Shown: positions 46,856 through 60,473, counted from the first letter of the stretch. The stretch: 64,000 nucleotides of DNA from Cladobotryum mycophilum (GCA_036429605.1 JAVFKD010000004.1:1054001-1118000); one strand, 5' to 3'. The notes: a model not told the origin generated them from the sequence alone. Numbers and translations are program-made.

Positions 46856-48804
46856 TTTGAACAGCCAGACAACTCTACTTGAGAGCACAAACAGTCGATA
46901 CTCTAACAATTGCGATAGAGAGACAGGACAAGACAAGACAAGACAAATAGACAGACAGGGAAGAAAACGAAAAAAGACGAGGACAAGAGAGCCAGCCCGG
47001 TGGAGTCGGGAAAGGCAACGGAGCAAGATCGGCGAGTTATCGTGCAGGGAATTTTCGCATTCAAGGATTGTCTAAACAATCTGGGCAGAAACGGCCGGCT
47101 ATAAGCGAAAGGGGGGGGTTCATCCTCCTCATCTCCCCCCGCTGAAACCAGACGGATCCTTGAGAGGTTAGACAAGTTTTGGTGCGCAAGCAGGGCACGC
47201 GAGCGTTTTTTTTCGAAAATGGCGGGGGGGCCAGCCGAATGTTCAAGTTCCCGAAAAAGGATGGATCCATTTCGTCCATTTCTTACCAGCACGTTGGATG
47301 GGATTTTCTTCACATGCTTAGCACATGCATATCCAGACTCGATTGAGTCGAGTCGAATCAAATCGATGCGTTATGAGAGAAGCATATTGATACATTTTTA
47401 GCAACCCCTTGAACATTTATTTATACCATGGCACTCATTTCAAGCCGTGTCAGTGTTCGCTCTTACACCAACTATCGCCAATGAATTATATTTACAGGAA
47501 ACTTTCCATGTCTTCCTCCCTGAAAATGTAAACCCTTTTCCAGTTCTCGTGCTGGAGAGGTCGTACTAATACAGAACTACGTATAATACAGTGGGGTGTG
47601 CTAAGCATTTGGTATAACTTCAATACAACCCTGACATTGTCAGATATTATCCTTCAACATGTGTCTTCTTAGTTGTTAATGATAATGCGAACAAAGATGC
47701 TAGACATCCATTTCTGTCCAGCGACACCAAAGGCAATGTCAAGGCTTGAGGATCGTCTGTGGGGAGAGGAGTAGCAACAACGCATCGCGGGGTCCATGCC
47801 TTGCCTTTCCCCCGCCGATAGCCTACAGTAAGGTACATTTCCCTATCGATAGAACTCAGGAGAGAGGAATGCATAGACAATCCGTACGGTACAAACTCCA
47901 GTTTCATTGACCCAACCCGACCTCTTTGTTATAAGTATCTACCTACCTGGTACCTACCTGGTAGTACGGAGTAGGTGTTTGGCAAATGGAAGACGTCCAA
48001 TTCAAACATGTGCAATCTTGTGTGGACAAACACGAATGGCTAAAGCCCTATTATATCCCTTGACGTCCCATTAAATTCAACTTCCCCCTCCATCGGTCGA
48101 GCACAAGCTAAAACCATGAACCATTATTGGTCGCCATTGTGAACCGGCACTGGAAGCTAAACTGGTGGTAGCTCTCTTGGAAACCAATGTACGAGTAGCA
48201 ACTGGTTGACAGGGTCTCTTATCGGCGCAGGTACGCAAGACCCGCTGCTCAACCCCGCCATCTCCGAGGTACCAGCTACTTTGGTGGGATGTACGGAGCA
48301 CACGGCAGCCAATTGCTGCTGACACGCGCACAACCACCACCACTACAAACCACCACCACCACCACCGCCATGGTCCAACATTGATTGATGGCTTAATGAC
48401 AACTTTCCTCCATCCACCATCGTCGACGACTCCTTTTCCCCTCCGCCTTTCTTTGTATATCCCTTGGACCTCATCCCCCAACCATCCCCCAACCATCTCC
48501 AACCATTTTCAATCATTAGCTTTTAATCTATCGTTGAATAGGTCCTAATCGAACACCGCCGATTGTGTCGCATAGTAGTCTCGATAAGCCGACAACCCGC
48601 CACCAACGACCCGCAGCGTTGCCTCTCCCCAACAACGCTCAGTCGAACGCATATACAAACTGGTACGCCGATTCATCTCGCCCGTCTCTCCGGCGCTGTG
48701 AATCGCACCTTTAAAAACGCCGTGATCCGCCGAGACTCACAGCGAGGTGTCCTTTCAGGCGTCTGGGAGTTTTGCCCCTCGCCCAACTCTATATTCATCG
48801 GCCG
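46856..48804. promoter_or_regulatory. divergent intergenic region, carrier gene and ankyrin/RCC1/BTB gene
   Basis: 1.95 kb between divergent starts. It includes a cluster of GGTACCTACC-like words ending in GTACGGAGTA at 47964-47973, and a CCACCA repeat around 48337-48369. Minus-strand frames at 47647-47907 and 48077-48502 show no domain and are low-complexity in part. Confidence 0.5.
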
Positions 48805-51800
48805 ATGAGTCATCTCCTGTGGAAATATTACTGGGAAAACGATGTCGACAGGTTTCGACGTCTACTGGCCCCGGCCGGTCCCAATAGCCATGCCGTGTCA
48901 AAGAGCCCCGCGGTAGGAGTGAACAGCCCTTATCTTGGAGCAAGTCCTGGTAGTCTTGGGACCTCTCCAAGACCCAACGTCAAGCCACGGAGGACATCGG
49001 GCTATGCTCCGGCATCCGGGAAGTTCAAGGACGGCACTTTCGGTCTCGGTCGGGGTGAATTGAATAGTCGTGATCATGCAGGACTTACTCTCTTATTGCG
49101 AGCTTCTTCATCCACCAATTCGAATGCCATACTCTTTGTTCAAGCCCTGATCGACCATCCTGCTATCGACCTCTATGTACAAGATCCTGAAAGTGGCTGG
49201 AATGCGTTGCATCGCTCATTATACTCTGGAAACATATCGATTGCAAGGCTGCTTTTAGCGAAAGAGCGTGCAGACTTGACGAGCCACATTACTGGTTCTA
49301 TCGGCAAGGTTGGTCAACTAATCAAGACCAAGGATCATGAAGGAAACAGCCCTTTCGACGTCTACAGCTCAACTATAGCTGCAAGGTCGCTCAGGCAGCC
49401 CGAAGACGAGGATATAAATGATGATGGCTCCGATAATGGCGAGGCCATTGGTAACATTACTCAACTGTATGCTGGTTACCCTATTAATATTGCTTGTTGA
49501 GGGTGACCTAACACGATCCAATAGTGCCTCAAAGCTGTCTCAATTGAACAAAAATTCAGCTCATGGTGATGAAATCTTCGTCTTTGGAAGCAACAAGAAC
49601 CTGTCTCTCGGAGTTGGGGACGAGGATGACCGCCAATACCCAGAGCGGATTTTACTTCAGCGACCTGATCAATTATTGCAGCGATTTTATGAACAACATC
49701 TCCAGCAACATGACAACGAGTTACCCACTGCTGGCGCTCCGGACTTGAGCGTCATTCCGACATTGGTTCGCAATGAACCACTGGTCATCCAAGATGTCGT
49801 CATGTCAAAGCTTCACAGCGCCATTCTGACAAATGACCCTATATCCAATCTATACATCTCTGGCGTCGGAAGAGGTGGAAGGCTTGGATTGGGCGACGAG
49901 AACACTCAGTTCAAATTTGTTCCCATACAAGGACCGTTGGCAGATAAGAAAATCCGACAAGTAGCCCTTGGTCAAAACCACTCCATGGCTATTGCCGGAA
50001 ATGGAGAACTTTGGACATGGGGCCTCAATTCGGATTCACAACTTGGATATGTCCTACCGCCCCCTTCAAGAGCGGACGAGGAACCAATGAGTCTCATCCC
50101 GCGTCAAGTATTTGGCCCCCTGAAAAAGGAAATTGTCTTGGGCGTTGCGGCATCTGCCATTCACTCAGTGGCACATACTGGATCATCGCTCTATTGTTGG
50201 GGGCGCAACGTTGGCCAGCTTGCATTGATGGACGCCGACTCCAGATCACTAGACGTGCAACAGACCCCTCGGAAAGTTGCCGCGTCTCTACTATCGGCAT
50301 CCATTGAAATGGTTTCGGCCATCGACAAGGCCACGACTTGCTTGCTATCAAATTGCACGGTTTGGGTTTTTACCAACTATGGCTATAATCTCATCAAATT
50401 TCCATTTCCAGATCTAGTTACGAACCACAATCTAGTCGCAAATTCGTTTTCGACTCGATATGATTCGGGGCGAAGAGATATACACTATATAACCTCTGGT
50501 GGTGAAACCATTGCGGCAGTTACGGCACGGGGAGATCTCTTCACCATGCAACTCAAGGGAGACACCGGTATGCCAGCCGGTTCCACAACGAATCCTGTCA
50601 AAATCAAGGGTGCTGTCACACAGCCTCAATGTATATGGCAATCCAGGAAGGATGGCGTTGCGTCTGTCAGTGTAGGGGAACATGGATCAGTCATCATCTG
50701 CACCGAGTCCGGTGCTGTTTGGAGAAGAATTAAGCGCGTCAAGGCAAAATTTGCTGCCTTTGCCAGCTCTTCAGACGCCAAGCAGAAAGATTTCAAGTTC
50801 CAGCGTGTTCCCTATATAACAGACTGCGTTACAGTTAAAAGCTCGACTTTTGGAGCATTTGCTGCCATCAGGAAGGATAGCAAGGTTATGACAGAGGAAA
50901 TAAGTATCGCCAGCCAGACCTTGTGGGAAAACTTAGGATCACTTCTCTGCCTCCGAGATTTCTCACCCCTGAACCAAGCAATGGCGACAGTTCGTCGAGA
51001 AAGACTTGGAATAAAGCAATCAGGAGAGAGAAACCAGGATCTGTGGCTCATCAGATACTCAGTTCTATAGATATTGAAACGGACTTGCACCAATGGTTGC
51101 AATCCAGCTCATTTCAATACGATGTTGATATGGAGATCTGCACATCTTCAGCACCAAACATTAAGATACCAATTCATGGGTGGCTTATGGCTGGGCGAAG
51201 CTCTGTACTCCGCGATATTCTTTCCGAGTTCCGTCAACAAGGTTCCAACAGCTCCGCGGATACTTTCCTACTTGAATACGTGGATGGCAGGATAGTTCTC
51301 ACCCTTCTCCACGTTGACATATTTACATTGTTAAATATCGTCTTGTATGCCTATCAGGATGAGATTATTCCAGCGTGGAAGTACACACGCGAAGCCCCGG
51401 CTATGGCGCATCGATTCCGTCAAGTTCGATCAGAGTTGATGAAGGTGGCCACCAGACTCAACTTGCCAAAACTCGAGGCCGCTGCTCGGCTACAAGCGGC
51501 CGTTGATCGTTCCCTAGACAAAGATTTGCAACAAGCAATAAAAGACCCGGTATTCCTCGAAGATGGCGACGTTATCCTGGAACTTGATGGTGGAGAGGTT
51601 ACCGTCCACAGTCAGCTCATATGTCAGAGATGCCAATTCTTTGAAGGAATGTTTCATGGCCGATCTCAGGGCCAGTGGCTAGCCGGTCGGCGTGACGAAC
51701 TACGTCATCATACAGACCAAGTGCGAATTGATTTGAATCACATACAACCAGATATTTTCTCCTATGTCATTTCTTTCCTCTACGGGGACGTCGGGGATGA

Positions 51801-53601
51801 GCTATTTAATGAGGTGACGATGGCAACCTTGGATGAGTTTTCAGAGCTTGTGGTTGAAGTTCTTAGCGTTGCTAATGAGCTCATGTTAGACAGACTATCG
51901 CAGATCTGTCAAGCTTTGATCGGAAAGTTTGTGACTACACGCAACATTGCCAACCTTCTAAACGAAATTAGCCCCTGTTCCGTTTCCTCTTTCAAGGACA
52001 CGGGCCTGGAATACATTTGCTTGCAGCTGGAAGCCATGCTAGAGAATCACCTTCTTGATGCTCTGGATGAAGAGCTACTCCAAGAGTTAGATGAAAAGGT
52101 CCGCGATAATCAACTCGCATGCCTGCCTTTTGCGAAAAGCGGGGGAGCGGAACTAGAACTTCATAAAGAGTATCCGTCCTTATCGCTAGATATCGCCGAA
52201 GAGCGTCAATCTCGGGTAAGGGATATGGCTTTTAAACATGCACAGAGAGAAGAAGAAAAGAAGGCAGCATCCACATTTAAGCCTCGAGTTGGGAGCTTAG
52301 AGGAGTCTAGTCGATTTCCAGAGACGCCGGAGAAGGGGCAACGACGGTCTCAAGTGGGTCGGAATGAAGCCCCCAGTCCAAACTTACGCTCAAAAGCATC
52401 TCAAGGAGATATGATCTTTGACATGGAAGAGGAGGCATCATCAAAAACGAGTGGTCCCCACTCGCCACAGTTGGCTTCACCAAAGCCACTTGCTGACAAT
52501 ACTGCCGGATCGGTGTCGCAGCTTCCGGAAGCTTGGAGGAAATCGACGGAAAAGACAAAGGTAGATCAAGTGATATCGCCAAGCAGTAGCTTATTGGCAC
52601 GACAAGAGATGTTTCCCGAATTCCAGTCACCCATGTCACCAATTCAAGGGATTAATCAGATGTCGGGCTCGCCATCGACGAAACCTGGAACTCCATGGGC
52701 TTCAGCATTACCAACTGCAAAACTCGATCTGAAAGATATCATGTCGGAGGCATCTTCAAGGTCTACACTGACCGCAGCCCTGGAGGCACAAGCGACGAAG
52801 GATGCAGGAGGAAAGCCGCAAGTGAAGATGTCTCAGAAAGAACGAAAGAGACAAATGCAGATGCAACTAGAAGCTGAGGCTGTAGCTCAAGAGGAACAGA
52901 CTAAAGTGATTCCATGGGAGGCGACATCATCCGAGGATAAACGGCCAGTATGGAAAGCTGCGGAGCCCATCCCGAAGACATCTTTGCAGGAGGCTATGTC
53001 GGCCGATGAAGCTCGGCAGAGTGCCGTTTCTTTTAATGCGAAACCACTAGTAGCATCCGAGTCTAATCCACGAGCCGCCCAGAGACGAACGGCTTCCCCC
53101 GACACTAGATTTCCAGGCCAGGGTCGAACGCAGAGCTCGCCAGCTGTCGTAACCCCGACTTCCGCCAAACAACAAAATCCGATCTTGGTGCCCCATTCGA
53201 AACAGTACATTAAGCCTGCGCCGAAGGCCGAGGAGTGGCTGGGAGCTAGCATGATCGATATTTTTGGGCAGCAACAACGTGAACAAGAGATGGTCAAAGA
53301 AGCCGTAGCAAAGAGATCATTGCAAGAGATCCAGCAAGAACAGGCTTTCCAGGAGTGGTGGGATCAGGAGAGTCGTCGTACACAAGAAGAAGAGGCTAGA
53401 AGACTGACAAAACCCAAGAGCAAGGATGAATCGGGAGGAAAACGTGGCCGTAGGGGTAGAGGAGGCAAGGCCCGAAACAATGACATGACAAACAATAAGC
53501 AGGCTGCTGGAGAAGGCTCCAAGGGATTGGCTGAGGCGGGTGGCAACACTTCGTCGCGAGCTAGAAGTAGCAAAGCGAAGAGTAACAGAGGCCGATCATG
53601 A
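48805..53601 (+). CDS. ankyrin-RCC1-BTB-BTB protein, IBtk-like, with an apparent frameshift
   Basis: Large protein of about 1579 aa in exons 48805-49466 and 49525-53601. The domain order is ankyrin (about 84-165: RDHAGLTLLLRASSSTN, SGWNALHRSLYSGNISIARL), RCC1 repeats (about 235-490: DEIFVFGSNKNLSLGVGDED, LWTWGLNSDSQLGY, LYCWGRNVGQLA), a first BTB (about 750-850: IKIPIHGWLMAGRSSVLRDI) and a second BTB (about 900-1030: GDVILELDGGEVTVHSQLIC, FFEGMFHGRSQGQWL). A long disordered tail with charged helices ends in KRGRRGRGGKARN. This is the order of human IBtk, a Cullin-3 substrate adaptor, so a ubiquitin-ligase role is inferred. The frame breaks at the C4 run at 50966-50969; one extra C gives LRDFSPPEPSNGDSSSRKTW and continues to the BTBs. 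The start MSHLLWKYYW is the first ATG of the frame. Confidence 0.88.
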
Positions 53602-55235
53602 TTTGACTTTTGAGAGGGATAATGGAGCAGATGTGCACAAGAGCACTGGGGTATCATTTATCGAATCGGGAGTCAAGGCAAAAGTTCTTTGTAGGTCTTA
53701 GAATATCAAGCGAATGGAAGTCAATTGACAAGCAATGGACTCGTTTCTATCAAGAGTGTCTTGGCTCCATTTGACCACAATAGGGTTGCAACGCATGAAA
53801 TTGAATATTGCTTCAAGCACATGTGTTCCGGACCGGTTGAAACGTCTTACTACCTAGTAAATAATGAGATACTAATAAGATAACAATCTATTCTTAAATC
53901 GGACGGTATCCATAGAAATGGTCTAGAAGAAAGGATGGAATCCGCGCTGTGATGGGGTCAGTGTGAAAGATGTAGAGATTGGCATGGATGTTTAATCCTT
54001 GACCTTATCGAGGTTGGCAGTAGGATCCATCCATCCATGACATTTCTCCGTACCCAGTACCTGTAACCACTCCATGCAAGGGAGGACGAGATGATGATGG
54101 CCAAATCTAGGAGTCTCATGGACCGTTTCGGGGCAGACTAAAATGAAGAGACTTGGGGGTTCCAGGTTGCGTGATTCATGGCAGCATGGCACATGAGGTA
54201 CCTGTAAGCCGCAATATTTGGTGCATGTAATTTGTGGTACTTATGTCAGGTACCAGGTGAAGGGCACCCAAAAATGGGGTACCTCTGTTGACAAAGAAGA
54301 AGTGCTGAGGCTGGAAGTCGCTGGAGATTACAAGTAGGGACCTCTGACAAGAAAAAGAAACAAAAGCCAGCCAACCATAGCGAGCCGATATCGCCCCACT
54401 GGACGGCACTTTGCCCTGTGTGCTGTGTGTTGTGCTGTGTTGTGCTGTTGCTGTTGCTGTTGCTGTGGCCCTTGCGTGTGCTCACTTTCCCTTTGGACGC
54501 ACGGTGCGTCTAGAGGTCCCTGTTGTTTCCATTCTGTTTGGGGTATCGGCCCCGGCGGCTCCAGCGGTGTGTTGGTGGGGACAGTAGAGGGCCTGGGGGC
54601 TTGGGGAGAGAGAGAGAGGAGAGAGATCATTTAGCGGGCTCATCCTCATGGCTCACTCACTCTCCACAAGGGAGAGAGACAGCGTGGGAGCTGAGCGCCT
54701 GAAACTCCTCTTTCCTCTCTCTCCTCCTCCACATTGATGTACCTGGTTGGTACCGTCTCCGCCTTGGTGGTAGCTAAAAATACCGAAACCTGGTATTATG
54801 GGTACATACTTGTAACCAGCAGGTTACAGTCCACTAACCTGGGTGAGCTAATCACATCACCACCGCCACGAGTGACTCCATCTTGTGCTGTTTTCTTTTT
54901 GGTGCACTTATTACAGGTACACTTTTGCGCTGGGGCACTCTTTCACTGTGTACTTGTGCGTACATGTCGTACTAAATCCAATTGCACGTAGTACCTACGT
55001 ACCTTATGTACTCGAGGGGGCTTGTCCACCACCATTCATTCATTGTCCAACCCCCGTTACATCCTGTTTTGTTCCTCCATTGGGCGTTTATTATTATCCG
55101 TCTTAAACCCTGTCCATTGGTTCTTTTTTCCCTTTCCGGACTTTTCCTTGTGTCAAGAGAAATTGTTGCTCATTTTAAACATATTTCCTTGTGTGTTGTT
55201 GTTTTTGTCTGTACCTACGGAGTGAGAGGAGGTAA

Positions 55236-55273
<38 letters not shown>

Positions 55274-56216
55274 CCCTCCCTACCTTCACCGACTCACCAG
55301 GGCTCTCTGGTTATCTGCTACGGAGCACTATACCTTACCTAACTTAGGTATCTTATCCTACCTGGGCCTACCCTCCTCACCTTAACTTATGATAGGGAAT
55401 GGATCTTTTTTTGGGGCGGGTTTAGCAGCTGCGTTCCATCCATCTATTAGCCGATGACGACAGCCAGCACCCCCGGCCTATCATCTATCATCACGAGGTC
55501 CCTGGGTCAGAGAGACCAGTCGAGTGCCGGGCGAGTGACTTGGTCCGATTAAAGGAGCTCGCGCACCCTGTGACGATATCGTTCTCCACAAGAACGTATC
55601 GGCTCCCATCTTGTCTTTGTCGCAGTATTGATCCTTACTTTACTTACTTACTAGGTACTTTATTAGTATCATCTGTGCATTTGCTCGCTCCTCCTCCGAC
55701 CGGCTGCCCAATATTATTTTTATTTTTTTACAACTTCTCCTTGGGATACTACAATATTCCGTGGCAGCCTAGGATCCCCCTCCTCCGTCAAAGACCTGCA
55801 TTTCGCCAGACCTTCTCTCGACCTATCCATCAAGGTCGTCGCCGTTCCCCCTCCCCTGCTGCCTGGGAACCAGCAAGGGTAGCCTCATACCTTTGTGCGA
55901 ACCACGATCGACCACGACAGACCCCAGCCGTTGAATGCATTGCAATCTTCTACTGAGTCAAGCCCACACAGGTTCTCTTCCAGAATCTTTTCCTTACCAC
56001 CTCACCTTGCCTCGCCTCACCTCACGACCGCTCTTATTGCCGCCAGAGAGACGGCCATCCCACCACCTTACAGAGATACGGCAGGTCATCAGCTATGGAA
56101 AATCAGCTTCATTTTCAGGTCGACATCCTCATTCAAGCTTGATCGACCGCCCCTTGCTTCCCCCCGATAATTCCACTACCCGTATCGAGAGCGCCGCACA
56201 CTCGAATCCGACTGCG
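53602..56216. other. 2.6-kb intergenic region upstream of ATG13
   Basis: No gene seen. It contains many GGTACC/GTACCTA words between about 54190 and 55360, a TGTTGC repeat at 54445-54468 and a CT repeat at 55239-55266. The last ~600 bp before ATG13 are pyrimidine-rich and probably form its promoter and leader. Confidence 0.55.
55239..55266. repeat. (CT)n microsatellite
   Basis: About fourteen CT units with one TTT interruption, upstream of ATG13. Confidence 0.9.
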
Positions 56217-59123
56217 ATGCACCAACAAGTGCGAGTGCCCCCGAGGCTCTCCTCCCCGGCATCATCACCACAAACAAACCCGCTTCGAACCAATAATCCA
56301 AGGGAAGGCACGTTAGGATCCCGCCCACAATCAGGGTCCGGCACGATGGGTTCACCAACGATCGAACAAGCACAGTCCCCTGTGCTCCCAGCCGATTCAA
56401 CCAAGAAGTTGGATCAGATAGTCCAGGTAAGGTGGATTGCAGACAATGGGTCGGCAGCAACTTGCTTTTGCGATCAATAATTCTAACAGATCCCATAGAA
56501 TTTCCATACCAAGGTTGCCGCTTTAGTTCTCGGCGCTCGAATGAAGGTCAAGCCGATACGGACTGCTAATGGCAGTCCCAAGATGAATAAATGGGTATGA
56601 ATCCTACGTTCCTCTTGTGACCCAAAGTCCAACGCTAAAAAACAATATTGCAAACAGTACCAAATCGAGACCGAAGAAATAGACGACTTTAGGGAAGAAC
56701 TTAGGATATGGAAGAACTGCGGCAGTCTTGAAAATAGGCCACCTCCAATGATCATCGAAGTCTACCTTGACGCGTCTAGTCTTAAAGAGAGTCAGAGTCT
56801 TGTCATTATTGACGAGGATGGAAAGCGTTGGGATGTCATGGGGCAGTTGAACGTATCACAGTCGTCGAATGGAAGCGACTCCCCTGGCGCATCATCGAAA
56901 TCGGCCGAAGTCATCCTAGAACGATGGCGAGTGGAACTTAAGACGACATCCAATATCCCCTTTGACGACTTTGGTCCCATCTTGCCCACCATATACAAAA
57001 AAGCTATAGTCTTTTTTAGATCCCTTTTCATCACTACTAGATTATTACCGGCTTGGAAGTTTGCCAACCAAGGCATCGTCAAGAATTCTCACCCCTGCCT
57101 CATTCCTCGTTGCAGGATCCGAATGTCAGATCCCGACAGGCGGCGAACTGATTTATTAAAGAACCCAATAGATGGAAGGCGAGAACCGGTGACAGACTAC
57201 TTGTTTGGGGATCTCGAGGTGCCGGTGGGACGATTGAGCACTACTGTCACTTACCGAAACGACTGCAACTTCCGAGTGGACGACTCGGAATCGCTTTTGA
57301 GCTCCCGTTTTATGGGAGTTGATGAACATTTCTTCAAACCCTCACTTCCTCCACGTCTTGAGACAAAGCGGGTCGGTTCATTGCGCGACCATCGCCGACA
57401 TCACAGTCTAAGCGACGTTCACCAGACCTATGGAAGCCTCTCAACATTTCATGGCGAGAATCCGTTAGGGACAAGTCCCATGTCTGCTCTAAGAGCCGTC
57501 AAACCACCTGGCTCAGACACGAGCTCTCCTCCAGCCTCGATACCTTCTCATATCGATACTTCTGCGGCTGCAGCTGCACCTCATTCATTGCCCATATCAG
57601 GACGTGCATCTGCGGCACGAATTCGTGCTGAAGATGATTCTAGAAGACGACCGTCAATATCGTTTCAACCATTCAAAGCTGGCTCTCTGTCCGGCTCGCC
57701 AGTGCCGCGTCATGCTGAGCCAGAATCACCGGCATCCGCCAATTCTTTAAGCAGGCCGGGGGGTCTACCGTCTCTTCAGCAGGCGCGAAATCGCTCATCA
57801 TTGACTGCGGGTATGCCAGCCTCGCTGCGTGGTGGACCTCCTGCATCCGCTGCTATCGAGACTCCAGCAACAGGGTCTCCACGACCCGCCTCAGCTAGCC
57901 GATATAGCAGCAGTTTTAGTCATCGCCGGGGGCGTCTATCCATTGGAGGCATCAGTAGAGCTGGAGATGAAGAAAACAGCAGTGGAAGGCAGAGTCTTGC
58001 CTCTTCAATTGCTCAACCGGGATCCGGACTTCTTGCCGAGATTGGTGCCGCGAGCTACAGTTCTCTCCAAACCGATGAGGATGACATTTCCGATTTTTTG
58101 AAGGCTCTAGACAGCAAAAAGACGCTCAAGAGCTTTGAACCGGCAAAGATGGGCGACTCGGCCACTAGCAGAACAGTGGCACAGCTGTCCAAGTTTCTGA
58201 TGATGAAGGAATCAAACAATGTCCTGACAGAATCAATGACTTCCTCGGCGCAGCTGCAGCGTTCGTCAAGTGTCTCGAGCCGCCAGCTAACAAACGTAGC
58301 TGGTACTTCTACGTCTCCGGGAAAGCCCGTATCACCACACACGGCACACACACCAGCAATCCCTTCTCGCCTCAGTGAAAACTCAATCATCGATTATGCG
58401 CCGACCTATAGAAGAATCACACCACGGGGACAAAGCTCGCAATCGCCCAGAACCTCTGATTCGGGCAGGCAAAACACCATTACACAAGACGGGACAACTG
58501 CAATTGATATTCCTTTGTCTCCACGGTTGGGCTCCTATCAGCGGCGGCCTAGTTCAGTGGCTCAACAGATTCGGCCTGCCAATAACGAAGACGAGACGGA
58601 TCTTCCATTTGCAACAACTCACCGGAGCATTAGTTTAGGGGCGCACGATCGTGAACCTCCGACGTTGAGCGTCTTGTTGGGAAGGCAAACACAGTTGGAA
58701 GACGAGAGCATTGTGCAGGACGACCTATCCAGCAGACTCCAGCCAGCTGCAGAAATTCAGACGGCTGATTCGTCTGGGGTCATGCAGCGAGGTTCAGCGG
58801 GGGATACACCTCCCGACGGACTTATCCCACCAGTACAGTCAACCTCACCTTTTCAGCGCAGGCGGTACACGGGTATGGCCTCCCTTGTAGGACATAGGCC
58901 GACCGCTCCGCAATCATCTCGAGGCAGCTTTAATGGGCCTGCCAGTAGAATGGGACGCTCTGAAGACGAGGTGGCGGGTGAGGAGCCGTTGGTGTTTACC
59001 CTTTCCGAGATGGATGCCCTCGGAAGGCGAAGTGTGGAAGAAGGACGGCCTAGTGGCAATGTTGGTTCTGATCAGCCTGCATTTGAGCCACGAGGAATCA
59101 GTCGAAGAGGATGGGCCGAATAG
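56217..59123 (+). CDS. ATG13: autophagy protein 13 (Atg13)
   Basis: Regulatory subunit of the Atg1 kinase complex that starts autophagosome formation. It is phosphorylated by TOR in rich medium and bridges Atg1 and Atg17. Exons 56217-56426, 56499-56594 and 56658-59123 give 923 aa. After a Pro/Ser-rich N-terminal extension (MHQQVRVPPRLSSPASSP) the HORMA domain spans about 65-300: LDQIVQNFHTKVAALVLGAR, YQIETEEIDDFREELRIWKN, MIIEVYLDASSL, ERWRVELKTT, LPTIYKKAIVFFRSLFITTR and LLPAWKFANQG. FGDLEVPVGRLSTTVTYRND closes it. The remainder is a long disordered Ser/Pro/Arg region typical of Atg13. The segment DEDDISDFLKALDSKKTLKS near 611-630 resembles the region that binds Atg1/Atg17, by position and composition only. 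Confidence 0.94.
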
Positions 59124-60473
59124 TCACGACGTTTGAGGAAATGACATGTCTTGACGATATCGAGCCGCCCCGATGTGTTTTGATATGATGCGAGAATGAT
59201 GATGGCGACAGTGGCGGTGGTTATTGGATAACTTGTTTGGACCTTGGTTATTTTTCTCTCTTGGCGGCGTCGAGGACATCTCTCACACAATGAATGACTT
59301 GGTCAATTGGATTGGACAATTGACAATGGAGGGAAACGCTTCAGAATGGATGATGAAGGGGCTGGGAGTTCTTGGGCGGAAAAAGTGAATGTACAATTTT
59401 CTTTTGTCTGTGGATACGGTTTGGAAAGAGAATGCTCTATGTGTATACTTACTTAAAGATAAAGACTGGCTGGGTGGTTGTACATTGGCGGTGATATTTA
59501 GTTTAAGACGACAACACGGAGTACAAGCGCATTGTGATACTAAGCATCTATATTAGGTATCACTAGCAGTAAAGGGGGATAAAGACGAATAAAAAAAACA
59601 TGGGAAGCCTCAGGGCATTGTAGATCAGATTAATGCAAACAACTTTCTTGCCAACTATGGTTCTGCTTATTATTGCTTGAAGTGTTGGTTGTTGGTGATA
59701 GCCTATAGGTGTCTTGGTTGGGACTGCGCATCTATGTACGTGGGCATTAGCCTCAATACGTCGTCGTCGCTGGTTACGACTATGTGGCAAATTGCTAGGC
59801 ATACTTGCTAGGTAAGGTGGTTAGGAATTAATTGAAGAGTTGGGTGTATGCATGTTGGTAGCCTTGTGGCCCTGTTCTTTTATATACTTGTAGGATTGGT
59901 TACCAAGATTGCCTACCAGGTAGGAGGATTACATCCATGGATCTTTGTTCATCCACGTACAAGCCCCATCTGTGCCTGGAAGAGAGATACCTGGAAAAGG
60001 TACCCGAGAAGTGAGCCTGCAAACTCGGATGATCGTCGGCTAAGGCACTGTGGCGCGTGGCCAAACCACGTAATGGCAGTGCTAAGCTAATGCTGAGCCC
60101 CTCCGTAGCGGATGACGAACCAACCCTGCTCGAGGTTGCAGCTCATGACTGCGAAGAGGGAGGTACCTACAAGTAACGGGCTAGGCTACGACTGACATCC
60201 ACCCATCCATCTATCCATCCACCCACCATAATTACCCACACAGCTGCTAGAGACATCATCATCCGTTGGAACGACAGCCTGTGACCATAAATTTACGATA
60301 GTCAAACGCTCTCGATCCAAGGCGCGCGCGGAGAAATATCATACTCGAATCCGTTGAAACGACGTCGACTTTGCCCTCCCGAGAACCCTCCTTCAGCGAA
60401 CTCATTTGCTTGCGCCGCAGAGTGTACCATCTCCCGCCTTTTTCTCGAGCTTCCAACGTCATAGCCAGCAGCC
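59124..60473. other. intergenic, no gene seen
   Basis: 1350 bp between ATG13 and HSE1, both on the plus strand. A CGGAGTAC motif lies at 59518-59525 and GGTACC words near 60000 and 60162. No supported frame. Confidence 0.6.

Noticed and set aside
48077..48502. 141-codon minus-strand frame with poly-Trp/Val
   Set aside because: The residues come from a CCACCA repeat; no domain.
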